Origin: Lunularia cruciata
Taxonomy: Eukaryota; Streptophyta; Marchantiopsida; Lunulariales; Lunulariaceae
Length of the DNA: 64,000 nt
Reading direction: 5' to 3'
Assembly: GCA_948567375.1 (NCBI GenBank)
Contig: OX419758.1
Span: 50,287,001-50,351,000 of the forward strand
This document shows, piece after piece, positions 25,831 to 40,255 of the stretch (position 1 is its first letter; every line of letters begins with the position of its first letter). Both the position numbers and the translations under genes were made by a program. The notes beneath the pieces are model-generated. The model saw nothing but the letters and a program-made list of their open reading frames with translations. It had not been told where the DNA came from and made no database searches.

Positions 25831-28086
25831 TAACCCTGGACAGTCCATGAGGCCATTTTCTGGTAACGATAGCTGTTGTGGCGCTCCAAGCCTTTCTCTT
25901 GAATATTAGTCATATGGAAATGCATATCGCTCTCAAAATTTTGCATTGTATGTCTGGATGGATTGACTATTAGTAGCATACAAAGTTTATTGTGAACTAA
26001 TTTTGTTGCATGATGAATTTGCATGCATACTAACTGAAGGTATTATAAAGTAACATGATGTAAATCAAATATCTACAGGTAAAAATAACCCCGGATAAGA
26101 GGAATCGTACGATCAACCATAATATAGTCTTTTCCACTTTCAAAGATGACGTGGATCGTATTATTACCAAAATGTTTTCTGTCATCCATGATTGTTTAAA
26201 CTTAGTGTAGTGATTTTGTTTTGTGTGTAGTGCCTGAATTTTCTATTTCCTGCTCCTTTTCTCGTATCGATACTATTGGCGTCTAACCCCCACTTTATCT
26301 CTTTTCTCTCCCTTGTACGGCTTGACAGGTCTTCCCATCCCTCATGTGTTCTACGTGGTCGCCTTTCTCGGCTGTTATCGGCCATTTAGCGTGTGCCGCC
26401 TGTTTAGTTTCTTTTCTTTTCTTTTCTCTAGTTTGTATTTATTTTCGTTCCTTCCTGGTAGTCCTCTTGGCAGTGTTTTTTTTCCTTTTTGATCGACATG
26501 CAATGAAGATAAAAGAACTTCGTCTATGATCTCCAATTTAGAGATTATTTGGATGAAAAAATATGGTTCAAATTAATGATTTGGGGCTCAGTTTCATGCT
26601 AAAACTTGCAAGCAAACTGACATACCATATGGTATAAATTGCTGTATGGATGATAGCTAAGTGATCTCTAAACTATCTGAGTCTAGTGATGCTCTCTAAC
26701 TGGTCGACTTGCTTGTAATCTGTTAAACTTTTCTCTTTTCCTTTTTTTATTAACGCTAGAGTTGAGCCGTCATATTTTGTGTACGGTGAACAGAAGAGTG
26801 TTTAATTTTTATTATCCCAAAGAGATACAATCTTTTTTGAACTCAAAGCAATCTCGAAACAAATCTATTTCTACTTCTTGTCCTTACCTGGTGTAATGTT
26901 TTACTTTCTTCTATTTCTCAACCAAACACAGAAATACCTTTCTTTAAAAAAAACCCCATTTATAAGCAATAAATTTGAAGATCCAAATATAAAAGGATTC
27001 CAATCATTTTGCTTAGGGGACTATACCTTGCACTTGTAATGTAGTGTATATTTCATAATAAATTTCTAATGCTTTCTTTTTACATGTACTTACGTTATTC
27101 TTAGTTATTCATGTAAGTAGTTTCAGGGATAACTCCTTTTAGATTACTGTTTTATACTTTCATTAAAGATAACTATCTTATAGCTTATAAATCTCTTCTT
27201 AGAGAAAGCAAATTTTTAATAAGATAATTTAAAATTATTAAAATTATATATATATTAAATTATATTAATTCTCCAGTAATATTAATGGAAAGACTTCAAA
27301 TCCTCAAAATCCACATAGTATTTACACATTATTAATTTCCTTTTGCATTGGATCTTCGTTTCTTATATAGTTTGTTGTTGAACAATGTGTTGTTGTTCAT
27401 TTTGTGATCTTGAAGTACGTGCATCTCTTTCTAAGCAATACCATACTTCTATCTATATAAGCTGTGATGATTATAAAAGGATGGTGGAATATTTTTTCTC
27501 TAAAGTCCATCCTTGTTAATCTTTATTTTTCATTACTTTTGCTAATATTAGGTTTTATGTGTCACTAGATGTATTAGTGCCTATTGCTAATAATTGAAGT
27601 ACCAAGATCCCAAATAGCATGCATTTATAATAACTTAATTTTTCTCATATTATTAAATTATAAATATAATTACATTTGTGTTGTAAATATGCAAAATAAT
27701 TTCTTAATACCTCAATGTGAGCTAATAATTATTATCAATTGGATGTTGATAATCATAAAAATATAACTTCAATATATCAAATTTATAATGTAAGATTGTA
27801 GACTTCTTGGAACAATTAAATTAGACTCTTTGTTGATTGAAAAGTATTAGCATCAGTTTCTTGTGGAATCTTTTTTTTGATTATTTTCTCATGGTAGATA
27901 ATAATTAAAATTTGATAAAGAGAATACCATTTTGAAGAAGTTTCTCACATGCCTTCTATTCATCACACTAAATCACTACAATTAAATTCATGTGTAGAAT
28001 GATATTTCAAACTTTAAGATGGTAACTGCTATGATAATGCTTATAAATCAATAAAAATTATATTGATTTTATTATGTTAGGAAATC

Positions 28087-28092
<6 letters not shown>

Positions 28093-28122
<30 letters not shown>
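28093..28122. repeat. (AT)15 microsatellite
   Basis: Thirty bases of uninterrupted AT dinucleotide in very AT-rich surroundings. Confidence 0.95.
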
Positions 28123-28126
<4 letters not shown>

Positions 28127-29971
28127 TACCAATTATAAATAAAAATTAAATCTACATTTTTAATTGGTAGAAACTATATAATTTTCAAAATAGTAGATCA
28201 AAATAGTGCCTCAACTATCTTTTTAGAAGCTAAAAGTAGAAAAAATCAGATTTTAAGTGATATTACACAATGTCATCTAAGTCATCAAGTATACTAAGAC
28301 TTTACTAACTACTCTAGCTAGGCCTTGTGTTTAGTTTTCAGAAAATGCTAACTAACTTAATTGGAATAATTAACAAGGTCTTTAGTATGCTTGGAAAGAC
28401 CTCTGTCTACTTGATAAGATTATGAGATTATTCAAGAAACTTAACTAAAATAATGTTGATATTAAAGAATTTTTATCGTTATCGTTACACTTCTACTTCA
28501 GCTCCTTAGCAAGAAGAAATGTACATATATAAGCTTTACCTACACTAAGAAGTTTGGAGAAATTTCTCATCATAAATTTAGATCAAACAAGTTTTTGTGA
28601 TAACATAACTTTTATAGATGGTCAAAAATGAAAATATTCAAATAAATAGATTCTTTTATATTATGAAGCAAATTTAGAAAAATCAATATAAAATACAGGA
28701 ACTTACATTAGCCACTCACAATAAATTTTCTAATTTCCCATTTAGTAACACCATATGTTTTTAAAATAAATTTTGAGTATTTTTTGGAATTCATTTTTTA
28801 TGTTATGTTCTAAAGAGTGATTGTAATTATGGTTATAATTTAGTTTATTTACCTCCAAATTAAAAAAATTGAGTTTTTGGTTACATAAATTGAAAAGAAA
28901 TTTTCCAAGGATTTATTAAGCAGGGTTAAAATTTTAAATTTTCCACACTATTACAGAAAATATCATAAGCAAGTAAAACATACCCATCTTATTTTAGAGA
29001 TTTCACTATCTAATCTTCATAAAATGGTAGAAACATACTACTTATTTATAAAATCTGTATTAGTAGTAATAATTGAGGCATGCATTTTATAGGTAATCCT
29101 CCTATGGCCATAAAAAAAGGATTTCCATTCTATTTCTCAATATCTCCATTCTAAGTATCCACACTCTAAAGTTCATTATTCCTCTTATAATCTTACTCTA
29201 TATGTTTAGGAAGTTAGTCATTCCTATTTCCATTATCATTTTTATCATTTGCTACTCTCAAATACTTACAATCAAAATTTCTAAAGTATAACTATTTTAT
29301 CCAATATAAAATCCAAGTATTCTATTTGTGTAGTCATTTATTAGCAAGATACATTAGAATCTATAATTTCATATCTATAAATGAATCCATGTTACAACAA
29401 TATTCTATTTTCTGCTTATTTAATGGGAAATGTTTCACATGCATCTGCATACTTTGTTACAAAATCTGGTGGTTGTTATATATTGTCATTTTACAAGCCC
29501 CTTAAGATCACATCTTTGATATAATGTATCACATGTATGTATATTTTATAAGGTTGCCATGCATGTGCCTTCATAGAGTGACATTCTACAAAGAAGTAAC
29601 TTCTCAAGTCCTTAATGGTTATCATCAATTCTTCTTATTTAGGTTGTTCTTGTTTAATTTCAAAACTAGACATGGATAATAAGGCCTTGAAAAGCTCTAT
29701 GATATCTTATATGGTGTACATATTCACAATCTAAGTTGAATAATATATTTGAGTGGAAGAGAATTTGTTTATTCCATGCTATCTTATTTTTTGAAATCAA
29801 CATAAAGCACAACGTAATCATGTCCTTCTTGATTTCCTTAAATGCTTGGTTATAATAAAGTATTCATCCAACTGTCCTAGTTTTCATTTCTTTTTCTACA
29901 TACATAGTCTTTGCCATCAATTCTAGCAAATCAAGATCTTAATCATGTTGATGGGTATATGAATGAGTATT

Positions 29972-30514
29972 TGTAATACCATTAGCTAGAGAAAAGTGGT
30001 AATATAATACCATCTAAAAGTGAAAATTGGCTTGATAATATCTTTTAGAGATGTTATTCATGATATTTTAAATAGATCATATAAAGGAGTCACCAAAAGA
30101 GTGCTCTCACTAATAGTGCAAAGGCCAAAAGCACACCAAAAACTTTATAGCCAATTTTATTGGCCTAAACAAAAGAATTGGTCTCAAAAAATAGATAATA
30201 ACCCTCCTTAGCAGAAAAGGCATTGCATTCTTCTCCCCTTGGTTGTCTCTTTGAGATCTTTCCAATGGTATTGCTTCCATGTTATTTTGAGTTGAATGCA
30301 AAAAGGTACTCAAAAGATTCCTTTTCAGTCAAACTAGTTTGACCAACCAAATGGAACTAGGGTTGACATTTCAACAATCCATGTATCTAATCTAAGGGTG
30401 TAGCTCTCTTAGAGAGGATTATCTTTGTTATGTACTAAAGATCAAGTGTTCCTTTGGAGCATTGGAGTTTTTGGGAGTTCCAATCTTGTGTGCTTATGTC
30501 TTCATATTGTTACA
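29972..30514 (+). repeat. 5' LTR of element C
   Basis: Begins tgtaataccattagctag and ends ttgttaca. It has one copy of the internal module (gatgttattcatgat ... agagtgctctcactaatag) that is repeated two or three times in other B-family LTRs. 543 bp. Confidence 0.85.
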
Positions 30515-31239
30515 AACGTATAAGAGTAGGTGTTCTAATCCAAGTGAGTTGATTACCCTTGTTAGAGGAATGGAGACTATTGAGATTGATAATTTGGAGG
30601 GTAGAAAGAATAGTGCAGATTGACAGGTCGGGTGTTTTAGGAAGAGGATATGATGGATTTCAAGCACCTAATTCCCCTTCTTGAATCCATTCCACATGAA
30701 GAGTATGTACATCCAATGCATGCAAGTGAGAGTATACCTTGTTTACAATTTTGGAGTGGATTTAATGGACATAGTAATAAATTCTCCAAACCTTATGATT
30801 CTACCTATTGTGATATATCATAGAGATTGGGATTTGACGATTTACATTCTATTATGATGTAATTGTTATAAATATACCAAATTTTCTTACTTTTAGTACT
30901 CAAGTAGAAATTCATTTTATAGTTAGGCCAAAAGTGATATTCAAAGCTTTTGTAGTTCACAAATTTGGTCCAGAGTATTATCAACAAGTGATAAACTCTA
31001 AGGTCCAAATGGTAGTCCCAATAGTCTATGCTCCTTCTAGAGTGAGAATATTAACCTGATGTTGAAGAAGGAAGCAAGGATAACCTCTAAGGTCCAAATA
31101 GTAGTCCCAATAGTTTGTGCTATTTCTTGAGTGATCATATTAATCCTATATTGAAATAGGAAGTATCTATAAGAGTCTATTTTGTGTACAAATCATAGAG
31201 TTGTAGTTGCATGATCTGGTGCAAGGAATGTAGAGGATG

Positions 31240-34200
31240 TTGAGCAAGTTCTAGAGTTCAAGATGATAGTGGAGGCACTGTAAAGTCAAGTACATATATT
31301 TTGGATTGATAATGTAATGCAAGAGTGGAGATTGACCCAAAACCCAATGACAATGGGCAAAGTATTTGTAGATTCACCCACAATGATGACTAGACCATGG
31401 TCAACAATGAAGCTACATTGTTACTACAAATGAAGAACACATGCAACATCAAGCCTTATAAAGGACAAGATTCCATGGGAGTAGTGGAAACTTGGATCTC
31501 GAGAATGAACAGATACTTTCAATTACTCATAGTAGAAATTACATATTGCTCTAAAGGTATGTTTGCATGTAAGTACTTGATTTACAACAACTCTCACTTG
31601 GTACAATATTTGGGAACAATCAATGTTGGCAAAAGGAAGGGAGATCACTCGGATGAAGATGCTAAAAAATTTATAATTCATGGATTTTATGAAGATGACT
31701 CAAACTTGAATATGGGAGTTGAAGCAAAAGAATAGCATACACAAATACATGGAAGTATTTATTGATCTATAGGTTGCTATAATTGATATGAGTCTAGTAG
31801 AAGCTGTTGATAACTTTAAATGGGGATTAAGAGAGCAAATTTTACAAATGATTAATTGTACAAAATCCTTGCACAAGTTTTAAAGTCATTTTGTGTGTTA
31901 AAAAAATAACAAAGGTACTTGGAGGAGGTGAAGTGGTAGCCTCAACACAACACCATTGAACTACAATACCACATTTTGGTGGACCATCTCTTATGGAATT
32001 GAGAAAAAATAATTTTCAAGACCAAGGAGCTCAACCATTCCAATGAGAATGTGGATGTGTTGAAGAAAGAAGAGATGGAGTTCCAAGGGGAGAAGAGGCC
32101 TGAGCAAAACAATGACATTGTTACAATTGCTGTCAATTTGGGCACATAGCAATCAATTGTAATGCCTATTTTCTTAAGAGCACTTTGCCTCTATATAGGT
32201 AACCTTTGAACAACATGGAGGGACAAATCAAAGATGATGATGATGTTGAAATCACATCAAAAAATGAAGATCACCAGTAAATGTTCCTTGTTGCCTTATT
32301 GGATCAAAAGAAGGAGTAAAAGTAGGAGAGGAAGAGGAAAAATGCACAAAAATTGAGGAGGAAAAATACACAATTATTTGTTGTAGATAGAGTCATAGAA
32401 AGCAATTAGAGAGAGATTGATAGCAACATAGAATTTCTTGTCTTGCTCTATTTTAATAAATTCAAGGATGAGAGTGAAAAGGTAGAGCTATCTAATGATG
32501 AGACCAAGAGGATTGAATCATTACCTAGAAAGGTAGTATTCTCTATAGGTGAGTATAAGGAAGAAATTGAGTGGTGAGTGATATGGTTAGGTAATTATCA
32601 TGTGATCTTGGGTATGTCATGGATAGAGCACTACAACCCCTTGGTAGATTGGTAAAGAAAATGATGAGAACAAGCCAAATAGAAGATATTGGAGATAGGA
32701 TAATATCCCAAATATAAGAATTACCTCTCTATGTCATTAGGATAATAGCTATTGATAAAATTGATCATGTTTCATGGGACTAATAAGAGAAGTTTAGATT
32801 GCACAAATCAATGGATGAATTCCTAAAAATCTAGAAGATGTGGTAGAAACATTTAAATATATATTTCTTGATAATTTACCCTCAAGATTACCACCAAAAA
32901 GGAGAGTAGATCATAAAATTAAGATACTTCTTGGGATGAGACATCCTTGTAAAGCCCTATATTGACTATCACCTTATGAATTGAAGGAATACAAGGCTAC
33001 AATGGAAAATATGTTGTAGAAAGAGAAAACTCAACTCAATGTATCATCATATGGAGCTCCTATCTTGTTCATGAAGGAGAAGGATGGTACATTACAGATG
33101 TGAATTGGCTATTGGGATCTAACCCAACAAATAGTGAGAAATAAATATATATTACCTTGAATAGATGACCTATTTGATCAACTCAATGTGGCAAAACACC
33201 TCACTAACTCAATCTACAGAGTGAGTGTAACCAAATTAGGATTATGGAGGAAGATATGCAAAAATTTCCATTTAAACAAAATGTGGTCACCTCAAGTACC
33301 TAATGATGCCAATTAATCTCACCAATACACTAACAAATTTGATGAGTTTGATGAATGATATATTTTTTCCATACTTGGATAATTTTGTTATCATTTTCTA
33401 GATGATATATCAGTGTATACTAGGACAATAAAAAAGCATAAGTAACATCTATGCAAAGTTCTCTAGTTTAGTGAAAAAATCAATTTATGCCAAAATCTCA
33501 AAGTGAAAGTTTAGCAAGTTTGAAGTAGATTACTTGGGTCCTAGAGTAAATGCAAAAGATATCCTTAAAGTTTTAATAAAAAAAATAGAAGTCATTTAAA
33601 AGTGGAGTGCTATAGAGTATCAAATGAAACCCAAGAGTTTCTTGGCATTAATTGGGTTATATTGTCAATTCTTCAAGGACTTCTCAAAATTTGCACAACC
33701 ACTAACATCATTACTTGGCAGAAAAAAGAAATGGATGTGGTGGATTGCATAAGAACTTGGCTTTCAAGAATTGCAAGATACATTACTACATACACCAATC
33801 TTGAAAATGGTATGGTCCCAAACATCCATTCAAGTTGGCTATAGATGCACCAATCATTGTGATGGGAGTAGTTCAACAACAAGAATGAGAGCGAGAAATT
33901 GCATCCAATCTCATATTTCTCTTAATAATTTTTATATGTGGGGCAAAATTATCACACCATTGAATGAGAAGAGTTGAAAATTGTTCTTGCTACCAAGCAT
34001 TGGAATCACTACCTTAGCAAGAAATCATTTGTAGTTGAGATAGACCACAAACCACTAGTCTACCTAAAGATACAAAAAGACTTGTGCCGTAAACAAATTT
34101 GTAGGGCAAAATGGAGACAATAGTTACACATAACCATCACATATGTGGAGTGCAAGAAGCAAGTTGTAGATGCATTCACTAGGATGCTTATGGTGAACAA

Positions 34201-35640
34201 TATTGTTGTAGGGGTGAAGATAACCTTAGATTTTTGGATGAAGATTTTTGATGCTACAAAGATTAACTTATAGATTGTAAGAGCTCAATCATCCAAAGGT
34301 GTCACCAATACCCAATGACTCACCTTCTTGGATAGCAAGTAATGAATCTTTGATGCTCTAGACCTACAAACAATCATTCTAGATAAATCTCATGATTCTA
34401 CCCTTGTAGGTCATGTTAGAGTGGACAAAACCTTAGATGCAGTCAAATCCTATTATTATTGGCCCAAGATGGGGAGAGATTTGATGGAGTATGTTTGAAG
34501 TTGCTTCCTCTATCAAAAAATAAAGCCTCTAATCAAGCTATTGCATGTCTCTTTCAACCCCTTCCTACCTTTCTATAAATTTGGGAACATATCATTATGG
34601 ATCTAGTTTGTGAACTATCCAAGACAACCTCAAGTTTTGACTCTATTGTAGTCTTTATGGACTAATTGAGCAAAATGATTCCTTTGTGTCCTACAACCAA
34701 AAATGTGATTGTGCTACAATTGGCTTAATTGTACTTAGCTATGGTCTTTTCTCAACATGGATTGTTGGTAAGCTCATCACATATCATGACACTCAATTCA
34801 CTAGTTTGTTTTGGAAAACACTCTTTGGAATCTTCAAAACCAAACTTGCAATGTCCATGGTATACCATCCACAAATTGATATACAAATAGAGAAACCCAA
34901 TTGCACTATTGAGGACATGCTTTGGGGCTTCATTTTGGAGGATCAAGAAAGGTGGGACATACTACTTCCCTTGGTAGAATTTTCCTACAACAATTCAGTA
35001 AACATATCACACCGTTCTTCCTCATCTATGGAGAACACCTTTTCACACCTTTAAGCCTGGTAAAGATCAGCCTAGTGCCTACAAAATTTGATGTTTTCAA
35101 TGCTTTTGTGTCTAGAATCCAATAGGGAGTAGAGAGTGCTAAGAATCGGTTGCAAATAGCCCAAAATTTCCAAAAACAATATGCAAATGCACATTATTGG
35201 CACATGGAGTTTGAAGTAGGGGAAAAATTATGGTTATCTGCAACCAGCAATATGTTGATTTGCCCCCATGAGTTCAAACTTCACTTTACTGGTCCTTTTC
35301 CTATCATCCAATGTGTCAGAGCAATGGCATATCATCTTGAGCTACCTTCACATGTGAAGATCCATCCAACGTTCCGTGTTGCTTTGCTATAATGTTATGC
35401 ATCCCGACCTCCATATTTTTCTTCCATACAAGAAACTTGACCTTGTCCAGCACTCATTGATGGAATGGAGGAATACAAAGTAGAGTGCATTTTCCAAAAA
35501 TACATCTAAGGTATTTGCCACCAACGTGTAGAATATCTTGTACATTGGAAAGGATACCCATTGTATGAGGCAACTTAGGAGCCCATAGCTAACTTGACCA
35601 ATGCACCGGTAGTAGTGCAATATTTTGAGCAATAGCTTTG
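31240..35640 (+). pseudogene. gag-pol: Element C gag-pol remnant
   Basis: Gag is readable around 31390-31740. A perfect CCHC zinc knuckle CYNCCQFGHIAINC is at 32119-32160. The protease region near 32420-32640 has lost its DSG signature. RT is around 33050-33560 (KEKDGTLQM, then KYILP-IDDLFDQL). RNase H is around 33650-34190 (EIDHKPLVYLK). Integrase is around 34370-35100, with its zinc-binding start GHVRVDKTLDAV, a D block and the GAT-binding tail. A tail with LPSHVKIHPTFRVALL leads into a chromodomain-like end near 35400-35640. There are dozens of stops and several frameshifts; the copy is dead. Confidence 0.85.
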
Positions 35641-35677
35641 CAATGAGGATATTGCATATTAAATGGAAGGAGGTCTA

Positions 35678-36161
35678 TGATATCATTAGCTAGACAAACT
35701 ATCTAAGGGTGAAAAACTACATGATAATATATTTAAAGATGATATACATGATGCTCTAAGTAGATCAAATTGAGGAGTCACCAAGAGAGTGCTTTCAATA
35801 ATAGGGCAGTGCCAAACAAAGGCCTAAATAAAAGAATTGGGCAAAAAATGGAATCTTAATCCTTTGCATTGGGGAAAAGGTAAAGCCTTCTCCCCTTAGG
35901 TTTGTCATGTTGAGGTATTTTGAGTAGTACCTCTTCCATGTTATTTTGGACTCCATACAAAAAGATTCATTTTGGTCAAACTTGTTTGACCAACCAAATG
36001 GAACTAGGGTTGGCATGTCACCAATCCATGAATCTAATCTAAGGGTGTAGCTCTGTTAGAGAGGATCCTCTTTGCTATATAATAAAAATAGGGTGCTCCT
36101 TTGGGGTATTAAAGTTTTTGGAAATTCCAATCTTATGTGCTTTTATCTTTGGACTTTTACA
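35678..36161 (+). repeat. 3' LTR of element C
   Basis: Preceded by the purine-rich tract aaatggaaggaggtc (35660-35674). Begins tgatatcattagctag and ends ggacttttaca. 484 bp against 543 bp for the 5' copy, with many substitutions, so the insertion is old. Confidence 0.85.
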
Positions 36162-39100
36162 ATATTCAACAAGGTTCATGTTTTTTACTTGAGTTCATAG
36201 AGTGAAATTTTCTTTCTCTTCTTTGGAATGGTAGTTTTAACTTAAAGTAATATCATTGAAGAGATAAACTGGCTTGATGATTGATCTAACAATAACTGAA
36301 ACTTATGATTCATTCAGCATACTACATAAAAGATCTAGGTGTAAACAACTCTTGTATGATAATTATAAGAATAAACATAATATAGACTTGGAATCTGTTC
36401 CAAATAAAACAAAAATAGAATCAGTATAGAGATATGTACAATAAAAAATCTAAGTTTTAAACTCTATCAAAATTATTTTCTTAAGAACCATAGAAAAGTA
36501 TCCAAATAAGCTAAATTTATGTGTAGATACTTGTATAATCTAATTCACCCTAATGACAAGTACATGAAGAAATGTGCTTATTCATTCAAAATACAATATA
36601 ATGAGAACAATTGAGTCAAATTTTAGGTCTTTATGCATCAAAAAGTGTATGATTTCACATTTTCATTGAAGTTCAATGCTTATATATGAAGTACACTAAC
36701 TTACAATACATTCATAACAAATTTTGGTTTCTCAATCAAATGTAAGAAGAAATTTTAATCTATATAATAAAATAAGAGTTATGATATAATAATATTGATG
36801 ATATTGATGATCCATAATGTTATGATATCCATAAAATAATTTTATGATAACAGAATCAATTTTTATAATATTAAATTTTCTTTGTGGTTCATGTAATCTT
36901 TATGCATAATGAAGTTAAAGAGCTATAACATGTTAAAAAAATAAACAAAATAGGTTTGGTAAGATTAAGAGATATAAATTTTCAACATATAATTATAAAG
37001 AGAATCAATTTTTGGCATTATATCCATAGCGTTAGAACTAGTAAGTACTATTTAAAAATTTAATTCTTTTGTGTAAAATAAATTTTCAAAAATAAAATCT
37101 ATATGACAAATACCAATCACAACTTTGAAAAGCTCTCACATAGATTTATCTTTAATATAATATTCATTAATCAAATAGAATAAGCATTTGAATGCTTAAA
37201 CATTACAAATTTTCAAAACACACCTAAAAATATCATAATAAGTGTTCTTTTCAATATAAGAGAAAAAAATCAATAAATTTGATAATATATTTAATATTAC
37301 TTATAATACTTAATTAAATAAACATACCTTCCTTAAATTGCTAGAAATTTTTTTCATTTTTTAATCTATCTTTATATATATATATCTCTTACAAATCAAA
37401 TTTGAGCTACTAACTAAAGGATGATTTATAAAGATTGATAAGCACAAAGATTTTATTATATCTTCTTCTCTTGATGTTATATCTAACTTCTTATAAGCAT
37501 ATACCTACCCTAATAACCAAGAAGATGGTAAACATTAATCTTACCAATATTTGCAAGTAAATAAGAATCTAATCACTCTGGAGGAAAGAATATTTCTTTA
37601 CTCATGTGTGATTAATGTACATTATAAACAAGCAAATGGATATTTGGCAAGATTTTTAAAAATGTTAGAGACATTTCATTTCCAACAAATATTGTCCTTT
37701 TCAATTAACAAGAAAGATCTTACTATTCCTTAATTGCCTATGCAAATAAGATTTATCAACATCATATCAAAGTGAAAAGAGGTATATTATATATTCATTT
37801 TAGGATAACCAAAAATATCTTCTATTTTTGTATCAATACCTTATGAGTCCACAAGAAAATTTTAAATAATAGAACCTCCTTGATTTTATTATCTCCGCAT
37901 AATATCTTTCTACAAAAATGTTCATCCACCACACTTTTTTTTAATTTACATGTCAAAATGACTAGGTAAAACTCATATTCTTTATCCTCAAAATCTATAG
38001 AAAAATTAGAATCTGTAGGGGATAAAGTAGACTTAATCTTTTGTTTGTTTTTTAGTACAAGATAAGAAGGAGAATCTTAGAAGTCAATGCACCTATTTGG
38101 GGGAGAGAGATTATATGTTAAGGTATCTTGGTGAAGTTTTATAATAAATAAATGGTCTTTGATTTGAGATAAGCTAGTGGTGGAAAGAAATTTAAATTAA
38201 TTGGAGTTAAAGTATGTCAATATAGGTATTTTATAGAGCCTCTTAATGTTTATGAGAAGAAGGTTTATCGGAGAAAAACTAGGAGGGAAGATTGTTATTA
38301 ACATTTGTATTAGAAGATTGAAAAGCACTACTACTAATGGTATTAAACTTTCTAAAATTTTGAGTGGAGATTTTAGTCAATGCTGTGTATTGCAAATCAA
38401 GGGATATATTTGTATGTTAATATATTTGATCAAGGGATATAATATGTTAATATGTTGTCGCAGTCAATGTTATGCCAAACTATAATATATGTTGGTAGAC
38501 TCCATTGTCCTCCTTAGATCAATGTTGTTTAATTATGAGTATAGTGACTTGAAAACCTAGATATTTGCTACCTTTCTTATGGATGTATGAATATTATCGA
38601 GTCATAAAATGCCTTGATTTTCTAAATGGAAACCTACCTGTCACAATGGAACATTCTAAATGGAAACCTACCTATCACAATGCTCAAGTTAATATTGTTG
38701 AACTATACACATAATGCTTTGATTGTGTTCTTTATGTATATCTTAGGAAGCAATCAACCTCTGCTAAATTTCAATGATCTAAATTTGCAATTTCAAATAT
38801 GGCATCTTTGAGAGGCTCATATTGGGTTTAGTAAGGAAATCTTCACTACCAAGTCAATGCAACTCTAAATTTGTTTCATTGACCTACCAAAAATGACTTA
38901 TGCTGCTCAAGAAGAAATTTATCACACTCTTTGAGATCAATATGTGATTATTTATCCAAAGTACATTTTAGAGATATTCATTGCTTGGAAATCTAAGATT
39001 AAACACAAGACTAACTCTTATTGGAAAAAAACCCCTTCTTTTTTTTAACAAGATGAACTACAATTGCAAGAAGATTCTTTACAATTATATAGGACGCTTT

Positions 39101-40255
39101 TTATGATATCTTGTATTAAAACTACACTATTTTGGAGCATTTTGGAGTAGACACATATACTAACAAAAATTATAATAAAAAATTATTATGGAGAAAATTT
39201 CACCAAATAAAAAATAGTTAAGAAAATTTGAGTTCTTAAAAACATCCCACTCTCATCTATAATAAATCAATAATACATTAAAGAAGTATTTTGGATATCT
39301 ATCTTTTCTTTTATTTTGGATTGACACTAATAATTGAATTTGAAAGTTTTTGTATATGAGACAAAAGCCAAAGGAAATGTATTAGTCTTATGCAAGGACT
39401 ATATAAGAGGGGAATTTTTTCTCATTATTTGTTTTCTCTTCTAATTTTTTTTCCTTTATCTAACATATCTTAATTTCTTCTTGATTTTGTATATCTTAGT
39501 AACTTTAGTAGCATCCAACAATCCTCCTACCCTATCTTCTTTATCCTCATCAAAGAAACTTCTTTTTCCAAAATTGATCTACTACCAACAATCCAGCATT
39601 TTGAATGTGTATCAAGCTTTTCAAGCTAAGTCCAACAAACACACATTGTGGATATTGAAGTCATGAAGGATATCAAAGTCTCTCCAATTTGAGTCTTTGA
39701 TTTTGTTTGTAGATCTTCAAAATGTAGAGATATAGTAATGATAGTTAGTATTATGATCATCTTTTGAAGATAGTATTTAGTGGTTGTGCTTAGCATCAAC
39801 ACAAAGAAATGTAATTGAATAAGCTACAGCTACAATTATTAAATAATATGCATTATGAGTGGTTAATGCATTGGATGGAGACCTCATGATTCCTTTAGTG
39901 CTCCATAAATTGACTTTATCTAACTAAGATTTGGTTTTGTATAAAGTTTAGCAAGCTTGTCTTTTAATTGGGATTAATTACACCTCAACTATGACATTCA
40001 GCTCAAGGTACTTAAAGTTACACCTTTATGAAAAACATGGAGTAATTTCATAAGTTCTATGAGAAGAATTATCTTAGACTGAACACCTTGAATTAAAGCT
40101 TCATATTGGACACAAACAATGTGCAAGTTGTGGTTACAATGCTTCACAAGTGGTTACTTTAAATAACAATGATTGGCACTAGACTTTCAATTTCAGAGAA
40201 TGTTGTGATGTAAAAGAACAAACAGAGTACAACAATATGTACAAGGGAAAAAATG
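36162..40255. other. AT-rich stretch, no recognised gene
   Basis: Very AT-rich. Frames at 37551, 38246, 38626 and 39481 are short, low in complexity and unrecognised. No LTR pair, RNA gene or domain was seen. A small 34-bp duplication at 38621 is listed separately. Confidence 0.45.
38621..38684. repeat. 34-bp tandem duplication
   Basis: The unit beginning tctaaatggaaacctacct at 38621 recurs at 38655 with one early substitution (gtcacaatg versus atcacaatg) and a diverged end. Confidence 0.8.

Larger units (their letters stand above)
23955..29971. other. Long gene-free stretch
   Basis: No gene or transposon domain recognised. The first part, to about 24,900, is pyrimidine-rich on the plus strand, with no ORF above 117 aa. 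A 24447-24800 minus frame rich in Lys/Arg/Cys is not recognised. From 26,500 onward the DNA is very AT-rich. It may include decayed LTR material, but no pair of repeats was visible. Confidence 0.4.
29972..36161 (+). mobile_element. Ty3/gypsy chromovirus C, decayed, B family
   Basis: Complete but dead element. LTRs at 29972-30514 and 35678-36161 flank gag, protease, RT, RNase H, integrase and a C-terminal part in that order on the plus strand. Flanking 5-mers gtatt (29967-29971) and atatt (36162-36166) match at 4 of 5 bases, a decayed target duplication. Its leader (ctatgctccttctagagtgagaat near 31025) and gag (NIKPYKGQDSMGVVETWISRMN) are recognisably the same family as element B at 57-63.6 kb. 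The leader after the 5' LTR shares blocks such as gttctaatccaag with B, but the primer site is eroded. Confidence 0.9.
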